A model generated the notes under the pieces. It was given only the letters and a program-made list of their open reading frames with translations, made no database searches and had not been told where the DNA came from. A DNA stretch of 64,000 nucleotides, from assembly GCF_022213955.1 (NCBI RefSeq), contig NZ_JAKNTW010000004.1:62001-126000 (forward strand), given 5' to 3'. Source of the stretch: Dolomitihabitans soli (lineage in GTDB: Bacteria; Actinomycetota; Actinomycetes; Streptosporangiales; Streptosporangiaceae). Of the stretch, positions 9,451 through 18,001 are shown piece by piece; the stretch's first letter is position 1, and every line of letters starts with the position of its first letter. A program made the position numbers and the translations under genes.

Positions 9451-12225
9451 ATGAGTGCTTCGTCGCGGCGGCTCGCCGTCCTGATTCTGGTCGCCGCGTT
9501 CTTGGTGCCAGGCCCACCGGCCACCGCGGCTGCGTTGTCCGACGCGGGCTTCTTCGGCCGGTGGAGCAGCGGCGCCTGGACAGTGGGGCCGCGGCTGAAC
9601 TACGCGCACCCGGGCCTGAAGCCCGTGGAGAGCGCGGTCAAGGCGGGCGACTACACGCTGGCCAAACAGCGACTGCTGGATTACCACCGCGCCCGCCCGG
9701 CCATCGAGGCCGGTGGCTTCTCACACACGACCTGGCCAGGCGCACTCGAACTGACCCCCAGCCACATCTGGACACTGGGATCAGGCGAGGCCTACATCAA
9801 GACACTGGCCTTCGGCCCGGGGGAGAAGACGGTCACCGCAGACGTCACGAACAGCATCACCAGCGGCAAGCCCGGATTCTTCCTGATGAGCCGCTACAAG
9901 GACGCAGCCATCGCCCTCATCAACAGCAGGAGCAAAGGGTCGGGCAAGCCCACCCTCCGCCTGACCCAGGCTGACGGCTCAGTGAAGACCCTTCACCCCA
10001 CGCACGACACCTACATCTGGGCGGCCCACCCAGGCAGCGTGTACGGCACCAAGTACTACATGCAGGTCAGCGACCAGGGCAAGGGGCCGTTCACCGGCGA
10101 GACGCGCAAAGCGTACCTACGGTTCGACCTCGGCGGCGTCACCGGCGTGAAGAAAGCGGAACTGACCCTGACCGGCACAGCCGACACCGCGAAGGACATC
10201 ATGCTGTACGGCAACGCCGAGACCTTCGACGAGGCCACCCGCACCTGGTCCAACACCATACAGAACACGTTCTCCTGGGAGGGCGACCCCGGCGGCTTCG
10301 ACTGGAAACTCCCCGGCGGTACCGACAAGGAATATCTCATCGCCGACATGGAGTACCTCTACCAGCTTCCCCGCTTCTTCTTCGCCGGCCCGCTGGCCCT
10401 GGAGTACCAGAAGACCGGCAACGAGCAGCACGCCCGCACGCTCATCGGCCTGATGACCGACTTCATCAAGGACGCCGACGCCTACGACGCCGACCAGGGC
10501 GCCGGCTCCTACCCGGGCAACCTGCACGCCGCACGCCGCCTGCAGAACTGGATCGCGGCCTACGAGATCCTGCGCAAGAGCCCATCGCTGACCCCCGAGG
10601 CCAACACCGCGATCCTCAAGACGATGAACCGAGCCGGCCTGTACCTACAGGTGAACGTCAACGGCACGCCGAACAAGATGCAGTCACAGAAGATCACGCT
10701 GCTGCACGCCTCCGTCTACTTCCCGGAATTCCGCGCCGCACCCGCGTGGCGGACCAACGCCGCCGACTTCCTCTCGGCCCAGCTCAACGACTCGACCTAC
10801 GCCGACGGCGGCTACAAAGAGTCCACCGACGCCTACCTGCGGGGCTACCTCACCCAGTATGCGGACGTCGTCGCCTACATGCAGCGCAACGGCATCACGT
10901 TCACCGCCACCACCAAACTGCGGCAGTTGGCCCGCTTCCTCATGGACCAGAGCTATCCCAGCGGGTACGGCCCGGCCTACGGCGACAGCGACTCCCTCGA
11001 CCTACGCAGCACCCTCAAGAAGCTGGGCGAACTGCTCAACGACCCCGAACTCCTCTACGTCGGCACCTCCGGCAAGTCAGGCGAACAGCCGAAACGCACC
11101 TCCGCGCTCTATCCAGACACCCGGGTCGCGATCTCACGCTCCGGCTGGACCGCCGACGACTCCCACCTCCGAATCAACGCCGACCGCGGCAACCACAGCC
11201 ACCCGGACGAACTCGCCATCACCGCCTATGCGTACGGCCGGCCGCTCCTACCCGACATGGGCACCTTCACCTACAGCACGGACGCCCGCGCGGAGTGGCT
11301 GCGGCGCACCACGGAGGCACACAACACGATCGAGATCGACGACAAGCCGCAAACATCGACCGCGACCGGCGGAATCTCGCATCTGATCACCAACCCCGCC
11401 TTCGACCTGATCGGCGCGAACACCGCAAGCTCCACCGGCGCCCGCCACGAGCGATCCGTCCTGTCGCTCCACTCGGGCCTATGGGTGGTCTCCGACCGGC
11501 TCATCCCGGTGGACACCGTCAAGCAACACCGCTACGAACAGAACTGGCACCTCGCCTCGGACGCCAAGCCCTCGATCCGCTCCGGAACGGAGGCCACGAC
11601 CACCGCCTTCACGACGGGCGCGAACCTCACGATCGTCCCCGCCGACCCGGCCAAGGTCGCCTCCACCCTGCGCGACGGCTACTACGCGCCGCGGTTCTAC
11701 TCGGTGGAGAACGCGAAATACGCCTCCTACATCAAGACGATCACCGGCCAGACGACCTTCGACACCCTCCTGCTGCCGTCCAAGGGCACAGCCGACACCT
11801 CCGTGACGGTGGAACGACTCCCCGTGGGCACCACCCCGTCGCACCAGGCGACAGCCCTCAGCCTGAACGACGGCGCAGGGGTCTACTACAAGTCCTGGAC
11901 CACGAAGACGCCGCGCACGTTCGGCTCCCACACCTTCGACGGCAAACTGCTCTACGCCGACGCCGAATCGATCGTGATGGTCGACGGCTCATCGGTCGCA
12001 CGTGACGGCGCGACCCTGGTCAAAGCCCCCGCCGCGGTCAAGGACCTTGCCATCACCTTCGACGCGGACGGCACCGTACGCATCGACGGCAGCGGGCTGA
12101 CCGCGAGCACCGACCCGGCCAAGGCCATCGCGATCGCGGCGCCGAACGCCGCCCAAGTGACCCTCAACGGCAAAGCCGTTCCCTTCGAACGCTCGGGAGC
12201 GCTCATCTACGCGGCCGCCGCCTGA
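9451..12225 (+). CDS. Secreted heparinase II/III family polysaccharide lyase with DNRLRE-like domain
   Basis: Exported polysaccharide lyase candidate, 924 residues. A signal peptide (SSRRLAVLILVAAFLVPG then ATAA) precedes a heparinase-type N-terminal helical part. Residues about 176-297 look like an inserted DNRLRE/CBM96-type beta domain (THDTYIW through RKAYLRFDL). The alpha/alpha toroid follows (YQLPRFFFAGPLALEYQKTG), then the heparinase II/III beta-sandwich with the His-rich NHSHPDELA motif (His582, His584). No ribosome binding site is obvious before the ATG. It has no lyase or transporter partners nearby, so the glycan (alginate-, heparin- or other uronate-type) is not indicated. Confidence 0.85.
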   Translation: MSASSRRLAVLILVAAFLVPGPPATAAALSDAGFFGRWSSGAWTVGPRLNYAHPGLKPVESAVKAGDYTLAKQRLLDYHRARPAIEAGGFSHTTWPGALELTPSHIWTLGSGEAYIKTLAFGPGEKTVTADVTNSITSGKPGFFLMSRYKDAAIALINSRSKGSGKPTLRLTQADGSVKTLHPTHDTYIWAAHPGSVYGTKYYMQVSDQGKGPFTGETRKAYLRFDLGGVTGVKKAELTLTGTADTAKDIMLYGNAETFDEATRTWSNTIQNTFSWEGDPGGFDWKLPGGTDKEYLIADMEYLYQLPRFFFAGPLALEYQKTGNEQHARTLIGLMTDFIKDADAYDADQGAGSYPGNLHAARRLQNWIAAYEILRKSPSLTPEANTAILKTMNRAGLYLQVNVNGTPNKMQSQKITLLHASVYFPEFRAAPAWRTNAADFLSAQLNDSTYADGGYKESTDAYLRGYLTQYADVVAYMQRNGITFTATTKLRQLARFLMDQSYPSGYGPAYGDSDSLDLRSTLKKLGELLNDPELLYVGTSGKSGEQPKRTSALYPDTRVAISRSGWTADDSHLRINADRGNHSHPDELAITAYAYGRPLLPDMGTFTYSTDARAEWLRRTTEAHNTIEIDDKPQTSTATGGISHLITNPAFDLIGANTASSTGARHERSVLSLHSGLWVVSDRLIPVDTVKQHRYEQNWHLASDAKPSIRSGTEATTTAFTTGANLTIVPADPAKVASTLRDGYYAPRFYSVENAKYASYIKTITGQTTFDTLLLPSKGTADTSVTVERLPVGTTPSHQATALSLNDGAGVYYKSWTTKTPRTFGSHTFDGKLLYADAESIVMVDGSSVARDGATLVKAPAAVKDLAITFDADGTVRIDGSGLTASTDPAKAIAIAAPNAAQVTLNGKAVPFERSGALIYAAAA

Positions 12226-12332
12226 CCCGCCCCGCCGTCCACGGGGGAGCGCCACAGATCATCCCAGCGGATGTTCGAATGAGAACCACAGGCCGTCAAG
12301 TAACTCCTGTCCCGTCTCGTGGGACTTGAGGC

Positions 12333-12401
12333 ATGAGACCTCCTAGAACTGCGGCGCCTCAGAATCGATGAGACGAATCAACGAAGTCACGTCTCATCGA
12401 T
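12333..12401. repeat. 12-bp inverted repeat with ATGAGAC motifs, possible transposon-end remnant
   Basis: ATCGATGAGACG (12364-12375) and CGTCTCATCGAT (12390-12401) form a perfect inverted repeat with a 14-nt gap. An extra direct ATGAGAC copy is at 12333-12339. The stretch TCAGAATCGATGAGAC matches 13 of 16 bases of the second 31-bp-spaced repeat at 15785, so this may be another relic of the same kind of transposon end. There is no T-run to support a terminator. Confidence 0.4.
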
Positions 12402-12433
12402 CACGAGGCAGAGCTGTGGATGCCTCGGCCCGG

Positions 12434-13378
12434 CTAGATCGGAAAGCGGCCACGGCGCCAGTGCCAGTGGCGACCGGCCTTCAAGTGATCGACGATCGCC
12501 CGCTGGAGCACGGTGCGGCGCGGCAACCGGTCGAGCGGTGTGGTCAGGGTCCGGAACACGAACCGCAGCGCCTCGACGTCGGCGTCCAGCCCTTCCGGCT
12601 CCTCATAGGACTCCAGCTCGAACCTCCGCTGGAACCGGACGATGTTGGAGTCACCGGGCAGGTACTCCAGCAGCTGCGGGTCGAGCAGCCACGAGCCGCA
12701 GGAGAACGTCGTGTAGCGCTCATCGGGAAAGTGGCGTGGGAAGAACGCGCGGGCCTCGTCGAGCGACGCCGCGACCGCCTCCGGAGTCATCGGCCCCGAC
12801 TCGGGGATGTGCAGGTCGATGGTGGTGCCGCCGCGCTGGTGCTGCAGCCGGCCCAGCTCGTAGATGCCGCCGCGCGCGTGCAGCGTCAGCCAGCTCTGCA
12901 TGACCGGCCAGCCCTCACGGTGCATCCGCCGGTCGATCGCGAGGTTGCGGCCCAGATCCGCGAGGGTCACCCACGACGCGGCATCGGCGATGCCGTGGTC
13001 GCGGTGGTACCTCGTGACGACGTCGACCAGGGCCAGGTACGCGTACACGTAGAGATGCCGCCAGGCGGGGCCCCGTTCACGCGGCAGCTCCGGACCGGGC
13101 GACAGCCAGCCGTGCCCCCCGAGATCGGCGCGGACCAGGGCGATCGAGCGGTCGAGCAGCCAGCGCAGCTCCGAAGTCCACAGTGGAGAGCCGGGGTCGG
13201 GCCAGCCCGCCATGATCTCGGCCGCATCGTCCGGCCGCACCGCCAGCCGGTCGAGGATCGCGGGCGCGTCGGCCTTGGCAGGCAGCGGAACCGACGGCCG
13301 GTCGCCGGCGAGCCGGTGCACGCGGTCGACGTCCTCGACGGGTACCCCGAGCCGGGCGGCGGTGTCGTCCAGATCCAC
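12434..13378 (-). CDS. Acyltransferase domain-containing protein (N-acyltransferase/GNAT_C-like)
   Basis: Protein of 314 residues resembling the actinobacterial family with an N-terminal all-helical N-acyltransferase domain and a C-terminal GNAT-like domain. Recognisable stretches are SWVTLADLGRNLAIDRRMH, YELGRLQHQRGGTTIDLHIP, FPDERYTTFSCGSWLLDPQL and RFVFRTLTTPLDRLPRRTVL. The GTG start lies 6 nt after TAGGAT (13385-13390) and has no Shine-Dalgarno, suggesting a leaderless message. Substrates are not known for this family. It stands at the left border of the accessory patch with transposon relics. Confidence 0.75.
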   Translation of the reverse strand: MDLDDTAARLGVPVEDVDRVHRLAGDRPSVPLPAKADAPAILDRLAVRPDDAAEIMAGWPDPGSPLWTSELRWLLDRSIALVRADLGGHGWLSPGPELPRERGPAWRHLYVYAYLALVDVVTRYHRDHGIADAASWVTLADLGRNLAIDRRMHREGWPVMQSWLTLHARGGIYELGRLQHQRGGTTIDLHIPESGPMTPEAVAASLDEARAFFPRHFPDERYTTFSCGSWLLDPQLLEYLPGDSNIVRFQRRFELESYEEPEGLDADVEALRFVFRTLTTPLDRLPRRTVLQRAIVDHLKAGRHWHWRRGRFPI

Positions 13379-13474
13379 GCGGACGATCCTACGATCACCG
13401 GCAACGCCACGGAAGAGTCAAGGAATCCACCTCGCGGCCCGTTGTTGATCTCATGCTCTCCTCAGCGCGAGAAG

Positions 13475-13600
13475 ACAGCGAAGAAGGCCAACGACGAGGA
13501 CCGGCGGGCGCTCTCGCCGTTGTTCTGGGAACACCTCAACCCCTACGGCCGGTTCCGGCTCGACATGAACACCCGACTGGACCTCAGTCTGGCCGCGTGA
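13475..13600 (+). pseudogene. Tn3-family transposase, C-terminal fragment
   Basis: A 41-residue open stretch ending at a stop codon reads EDRRALSPLFWEHLNPYGRF then LDMNTRLDLSLAA. This resembles the C-terminal end of actinobacterial Tn3-family (DDE) transposases, where the same phrase closes the protein. No start, no upstream domain and no second copy is seen, so it is a decayed remnant. Recognition is from memory of the family and rests on a short match. Confidence 0.5.
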
Positions 13601-13697
13601 TCAGACGCCTGGCCCTTCGGCGGGAGGGCTGGGCGCATCGCAGCGGCTCACCGCCAGCGGGAACGACTCTGTCCGGACCTCCTTGTCGGCGATGAGT

Positions 13698-14573
13698 TCA
13701 GGTGGGTGTCTTCTGTGCCTGGCGGAAGGTGCCGGGGGTGGTGTCGGTGTGCCGGGTGAAGAACTTGCCGAAGTTGGTCGGGTCGGGAAAGCCGAGGCGG
13801 CGGCCGATGTCGGCGATGGGGGTGTCGGTGTAGGCGAGCAGGCGTTTGGCCTCCAGGACGACACGGGCGTCGATGAGGTGCTTGGCGGGGTGGCCGGTGG
13901 CGGCGACACAGGCACGGGTGAGGGTTTTGACGGTGTAGCCGAGGCGGGCGGCGTAGTGCTCGGCGGATCGGGTGATGGCGTGGGACCGTTCGAGTTCGGC
14001 CTGGAACCGGCCGAAGAGTTCGCCGGTGGCGGAGCCGACATGGTGGACCTCCTCAGCGGGCAGTCGGTCGATCCGCAGCAGCAGGACGGCCAGCAGGTGG
14101 CGAAGCAGGGCGACGGGCATCGCATCGGCGGGTGCGGAGCGTTCGGCGGCGATCTGGTCGATCGCGGTGGAGATCACGGTGAGGTCAGGTGCGGTTGCCG
14201 TCCAGCAAGGGAAGGCGCGCCAGTCGGACAGGCGCGGCCCCGCGCCGCCGAGATCGGGTGGGAAATCGGCGGTGAACAGCACGACCCTGCCTTCGAGGTG
14301 GCCGGGGAGGTGGAAGCGGTGGGCCTGGCCCGGTCGTATCCACAGCAGGGTGCCAGGACGGGCGGGATGGGAAACGAAGTCGATCTCGTGATGGCCGTTG
14401 CCGGCGGTGATCAGGATGAGGATGTGGAAGTCCGCCCGGTGCGCCGAAGTCAGGGCGCGGACGGGGATCCGGCCGGTGATGTCGGCCAGAGTCACGACCT
14501 CGATCCCCACCGGGCAACCGTCGGCCGGGCGATACCCGATCTGACGCACACCAACTTGTCGCTGATTGACCAT
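13698..14573 (-). CDS. AraC family transcriptional regulator
   Basis: Regulator of 291 residues with an N-terminal cupin-like effector domain (HEIDFVSHPARPGTLLWIRP, GQAHRFHL) and two C-terminal HTH motifs (AARLGYTVKTLTRACVAATG and IADIGRRLGFPDPTNFGKFF). I chose ATG 14573, which has AGGGG at 8 nt. It is divergent from the SnoaL-like gene at 14976 and probably controls it, the common arrangement for AraC proteins. It lies between two transposon relics, so it may have arrived as cargo. Inducer unknown. Confidence 0.88.
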   Translation of the reverse strand: MVNQRQVGVRQIGYRPADGCPVGIEVVTLADITGRIPVRALTSAHRADFHILILITAGNGHHEIDFVSHPARPGTLLWIRPGQAHRFHLPGHLEGRVVLFTADFPPDLGGAGPRLSDWRAFPCWTATAPDLTVISTAIDQIAAERSAPADAMPVALLRHLLAVLLLRIDRLPAEEVHHVGSATGELFGRFQAELERSHAITRSAEHYAARLGYTVKTLTRACVAATGHPAKHLIDARVVLEAKRLLAYTDTPIADIGRRLGFPDPTNFGKFFTRHTDTTPGTFRQAQKTPT

Positions 14574-14717
14574 GGACGATCCCCTATTTACCACGCCGAC
14601 CATGGTTCTTATTGTCACAGGCGTGGCACTGGGGACGTAAGTCACCATGCTGTGCGCAACGAGAAGACTAAGCGCCGACAAAGTCGGCCGAACGGAGGCT
14701 GGGTGGAGGAGCCCGGC

Positions 14718-14834
14718 ATGACGATCACCCACGTCACGAACCTGGGCACCTCGACCGTCCATGCGTTCTGGACCTACGACACCGGCCGCGGACGCACCGC
14801 CGAACTCCACACCGGCACCCTCACACCCGCCTGA
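14718..14834 (+). pseudogene. Small ORF, possible C-terminal remnant of a MoaF-like protein
   Basis: A 38-codon frame with GGAGG upstream reads THVTNLGTSTVHAFWTYDTG then RTAELHTGTLTPA. The beta-strand pattern recalls the C-terminal part of MoaF-like lipocalin-type proteins, but the match is weak. It sits in the 402-bp region between the divergent AraC and SnoaL-like genes. It is either a remnant or a true short gene; no other feature is recognised in this intergenic stretch. Confidence 0.25.
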
Positions 14835-14975
14835 GGGAGCGACGCCCGCACTCCGCACCGCCAGCCGGTCGGGGCACGCGCCCCTGGCACCCGTCCCAAC
14901 CGTGCCAACCCCCGCTGACCACCTGATCAACGCACTCACCGCGCCACACCCGGCACCCGACCCGCAAGGAGCACC

Positions 14976-15356
14976 ATGAGTGACCCGGAGACGAACAAGG
15001 CCACCGCCAAGGCGTTCTACGACCTGATGTTCAACCACAACAGACCCGCCGAAGCCATCGACAAGTACGCAGGCGATACCTACATCCAGCACAACCCGCA
15101 CGTCGCCAACGGCAAGCAGGCGTTCATCGACTACTTCGAACGCATGGCCGCCGAATACCCCGGCAAGCACGTCGAAATCAAACGCGCGTTCGCCGAAGGC
15201 GACCACGTCATCCTGCACTGCCACCAGACCTGGCCCGACGAGGAGTACGCAGGAATCGACATCTTCCGCTTCGACCCCAACGGCAAGATCATCGAACACT
15301 GGGACGTCCTCCAGACCATCCCCGCCACCTCCAAGAACAACAACACCATGTTCTGA
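14976..15356 (+). CDS. SnoaL-like polyketide cyclase family protein (NTF2-like)
   Basis: Small alpha+beta barrel protein of 126 residues. It shows the SnoaL-like pattern [40 protein letters not shown] and [26 protein letters not shown] lies 5 nt before the ATG. Family members are mostly stress-related or of unknown role rather than true polyketide cyclases, and no polyketide genes are nearby. Likely target of the divergent AraC regulator. Its 3' end abuts a decayed transposase. Confidence 0.85.
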   Translation: MSDPETNKATAKAFYDLMFNHNRPAEAIDKYAGDTYIQHNPHVANGKQAFIDYFERMAAEYPGKHVEIKRAFAEGDHVILHCHQTWPDEEYAGIDIFRFDPNGKIIEHWDVLQTIPATSKNNNTMF

Positions 15357-15369
15357 CGACGAACGCCGG

Positions 15370-15570
15370 ACACGGCGGCACCGAGCTCACGCTCGCGCAA
15401 AGACCGCAGCGCGTCATACCCCGGTCGAGTCGTGAACCTGCAGGAGCACCAGGCGGCAATCCGGTCATCACCTCCAGAACGTGCGCCTCCCACCCCCTGG
15501 CCTCCTGAATGGCCTCATCAGGCAGACCACCCAGCAGGCCCGCGGCGAGAACGGGGGAGCGGACCGTCAC
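15370..15570 (-). pseudogene. TniA/TnsB-like (Mu-type) transposase, frameshifted N-terminal fragment
   Basis: Two overlapping frames continue one another: LLGGLPDEAIQEARGWEAHV and LEVMTGLPPGAPAGSR in the first, then RPGYDALRSLRERELGAA in the second after a shift near 15430. Together they resemble the N-terminal region of actinobacterial Mu-type transposases of the TniA/TnsB group, where GLPP..G..PRPEYDP..SLRQREL is typical. The rest of the gene is gone, cut by the SnoaL-like gene end. Three regularly spaced repeats lie upstream at 15754-15840, where the transposon end would be. Confidence 0.55.
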
Positions 15571-16027
15571 CTGCTCGCTCTCATCAACTCATCAGCGACG
15601 TCTTCGCGCAGGCAGTGCGCCCGCCGATAGCCGGCCAGCGGAAATTCGCCGCCAGGACGGGGGAGGGCCCCAGAGCAGGAAGCGGCAACTCGCTCATGCC
15701 ACACCGATAGCGCCACGTAACGGCTAGGTCGCACAATGCATGCAGAGCCTATGCCAGATGAAGCGAGACAATCTGCGAAGTAGGCCAGGTTCGATGAGAC
15801 AACCTGCGTCTTGGACCAGATTCAGTGAGACCGGACAACAGGCCGTTGAGCAGCTCCGGAGAGCTCAGCTCGCCAGGCTCGCCGTTGACGCTACTTGACA
15901 TAATGGTCATTATCAGGCATTCGCCGAAACGGGGCGGAGCACCGCAAAAGACGTCCCAATGCGCCGTACATCACCATCCCGAGCGCCGGCCCGACCGAGC
16001 CGCGTCGGTGCGGCGTAGGATCTCAGC
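15571..16027. other. Non-coding stretch with transposon-end relics
   Basis: No intact gene is recognised. On the minus strand 15600-15700 continues the decayed transposase region. The only clear structure is the three-copy repeat at 15754-15840. A TAGGAT box at 16016-16021 serves the gene at 16028. Confidence 0.6.
15754..15839 (+). repeat. Three imperfect repeats at exact 31-bp spacing
   Basis: Copies begin with CCAG at 15754, 15785 and 15816. All share CCAG, position 6 T, and GAGAC at positions 12-16; the first two also share AAYCTGCG at 17-24. The exact 31-bp period suggests multiple binding sites for one protein. Their place just upstream of a TniA/TnsB-like fragment fits the multi-site ends of Tn7-like or Tn402-like transposons. 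Confidence 0.6.
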
Positions 16028-16477
16028 GTGCCTAACCTCGGACCGGTCGAGCTGATCATTCTGCTGATCATCATCCTGGCCGTCGTGACGATGATCGCCG
16101 CCGCCGCGGGCCGCAGGAACAGGTCGCGCGCGCCGTCAGCCGGGCCGCCGCGGATTCCTGGAGACCTCCAGGAGCGTGCCCGCCTGCTGATGGAGCAGAA
16201 AAAGGTCATCTCGGCCGTCAAACTGATCAGGGAAGAGACCGGCCTCGACCTCAAGGACGCGAAATTCGTCGCCGACGCCATCGCCGCCGGGCGTGCCGTA
16301 CCCATCGACACGGCCGGCCCGGCGGACTCCTCCACGCTGGCCGACCGTGCCCGAGCGCTCAAGATCTCGGGCCGCGAGGAGCAGGCGATCTTCCTGGTGC
16401 GCGGCGAGACCGGCATGAACCACCCCGAGGCATTCGCTTTCGTGCAGTCTCTGCAGCCCGAAACCGACGCACTGTAA
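16028..16477 (+). CDS. Membrane-anchored ribosomal protein L7/L12-like domain protein
   Basis: Protein of 149 residues with one N-terminal membrane helix (VELIILLIIILAVVTMIAAA), a basic linker, then two helical repeats that mimic the L7/L12 C-terminal domain (KVISAVKLIREETGLDLKDA and EEQAIFLVRGETGMNHPEAF). The GTG start lies 6 nt after TAGGAT, so it is probably leaderless. The function of these actinobacterial proteins is unknown; the L7/L12-like fold suggests a protein-protein contact surface facing the cytoplasm. A hairpin terminator follows. Confidence 0.75.
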   Translation: MPNLGPVELIILLIIILAVVTMIAAAAGRRNRSRAPSAGPPRIPGDLQERARLLMEQKKVISAVKLIREETGLDLKDAKFVADAIAAGRAVPIDTAGPADSSTLADRARALKISGREEQAIFLVRGETGMNHPEAFAFVQSLQPETDAL

Positions 16478-16494
16478 ATCACCCAAGCAATGCC

Positions 16495-16526
16495 ATACCA
16501 GACAGAAGGTGAATTCTGTCCGGTAT
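16495..16526 (+). terminator. Hairpin terminator
   Basis: ATACCAGACAGAA (16495-16507) pairs with TTCTGTCCGGTAT (16514-16526), 12 of 13 positions plus one G-U, with a 6-nt loop. It lies 17 bp after the stop of the L7/L12-like gene. Confidence 0.65.
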
Positions 16527-16599
16527 AACACTTAATGTCTACTTTGTGGAGATGCTGGCATGCGTTCTGGTCGCGATTGTTGATCGATAAACTGCCAGC

Positions 16600-17583
16600 G
16601 TGGGTGAAGACAGAGACACGGATCTGGTCCAAGTAGGCATCATTGATGGTCCGAGCTGGGCCGCCACGCGTTCATGGGTGGAGAAGGGTCTACCCGAGGG
16701 CGACCGGATCGAGCATGTCGAGCGGCTGCGCGGTGGATGGACGTCTGAGATGCGGCGTCTGAACATCGTCGGGCCGCACGGCGCACGCTCACTTGTCTTA
16801 CGGTCCTTTGTCAAGCTGTTCTACCGGCAGCATGCCGAAGGACTCCTCTCTCGCGAGGCGGACATTCTGACCTTGCTCAAGGACACGGATGTGTCGGCGG
16901 CCACGCTCCAGGCCGTCGACGCGACCGCGCAGCACTGCGACCACCCCTCCTTGCTGATGTCCCTGCTCCCTGGCAACGTCCGACTGGACGAGGACGGAGC
17001 CGAGCAGCGCGCCGACCTCATGGCGCGGCAACTGGTACGCATCCACCAGGTGCAGGTGACCGAACAGACCCGTCCGCGCCCCTACCAGGCGTGGACCTCG
17101 CCCGAGCGCGTGCGCATGCCCGAAGGCACCGACCGACCCGAGTTGTGGCATCGCGCCGTGGACATCATTCGCCGAGATCCTCCGGACTACCGCGCCTGCT
17201 TCCTGCACCGGGACTTCCACCCTGGAAACGTGCTCTTCGCCAATACCAACGGCCTGCGGGTCAGCGGCATCGTCGACTGGGTGGAGACCTCCTGGGGGCC
17301 GGCCGACCTGGACGTGGCTCACTGCTCCACGGCACTGGCACTTCTCCATGGCGCTCCTGCCGGGATGCTCTTCGCCGATCGTTACGTCGCCGCAGGCGGC
17401 CGGCTGACCACCGATCCCGCCGCCCACCTGTACTGGCGTGTATTGGACGCCCTGGCCTTCGCGCCCGATGCCGAGAAGGTCGCTGGTCCCTGGCGCGAGC
17501 TCGGACGTACTGATCTGACTTCCACGCTGCTCACTGCCCGGTTGGAGGGCTACCTTCAGGAGCTTTTCACCCGTTACGGCTGA
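16600..17583 (+). CDS. Aminoglycoside phosphotransferase (APH) family kinase-like protein
   Basis: Kinase-fold protein of 327 residues. The catalytic loop is FLHRDFHPGNVLFAN and the metal-binding segment is GIVDWVETSWGPADLDVAH. A Gly-rich start (EHVERLRGGWTSEMRRL) stands for the nucleotide loop. Start is GTG 16600, 6 nt after TAAACT (16588-16593), giving a likely leaderless transcript. The family includes antibiotic, choline and homoserine kinases; sequence alone does not show which. It is monocistronic. A true resistance role is possible but unproven. Confidence 0.82.
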   Translation: MGEDRDTDLVQVGIIDGPSWAATRSWVEKGLPEGDRIEHVERLRGGWTSEMRRLNIVGPHGARSLVLRSFVKLFYRQHAEGLLSREADILTLLKDTDVSAATLQAVDATAQHCDHPSLLMSLLPGNVRLDEDGAEQRADLMARQLVRIHQVQVTEQTRPRPYQAWTSPERVRMPEGTDRPELWHRAVDIIRRDPPDYRACFLHRDFHPGNVLFANTNGLRVSGIVDWVETSWGPADLDVAHCSTALALLHGAPAGMLFADRYVAAGGRLTTDPAAHLYWRVLDALAFAPDAEKVAGPWRELGRTDLTSTLLTARLEGYLQELFTRYG

Positions 17584-18001
17584 CATCGCCACACGGCACA
17601 GCCCTTGATATGGAGCGGTCTTGGCACTCGACCTGCACCGCGGCCGAATGCCGAGTCGCCACCGCCTCCAGCTCTCTTCAGCGCGAAATAGCCGTCTGGT
17701 GCCAATTGATCAGCCACTCCCCCTTTATGGAGCACGCGCAACGTCATAGTGATCCCCCGCAGGTGTTACCAGTCCTGTTCCATCTGATCTGGAACCGCCT
17801 GCTGACGACGGACCTGAGGACCACTCCCCCGAACTCGGCCACACTTCGAAATATCGAACGGCTTGCCCGGTGCCTTCAACTCGTTCACCCGACTCGTCCC
17901 GGGCAACATCCGATTGATCGCACAAACGGGAAGTTGGCTGGCGGCATCGGCGGCCCCGGACGAGACTTGACGTGTGGGTCCGGTCACGTTTTCCTCGTCG
18001 C
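17584..18001. other. 418-bp intergenic stretch without recognised gene
   Basis: No frame shows plausible coding character. One small dyad, GTTCCA-N7-TGGAAC (near 17776), is present. TTGACG at about 17967 could be a -35 box for the gene at 18002. Confidence 0.5.

Noticed and set aside
12368-13474. Plus-strand frame continuous with the Tn3 fragment.
   Set aside because: Antisense to the acyltransferase gene and without transposase similarity; only the last 42 codons resemble Tn3 transposase.
15432-15710. Plus-strand ORFs of 70-90 codons over the decayed transposase.
   Set aside because: They are antisense to the recognisable transposase remnant and have no family features.
15754-15839. Regularly spaced repeats as a CRISPR array.
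   Set aside because: Only three copies with marked divergence, spacers of about 7 nt, no cas genes; the transposon-end reading fits better.
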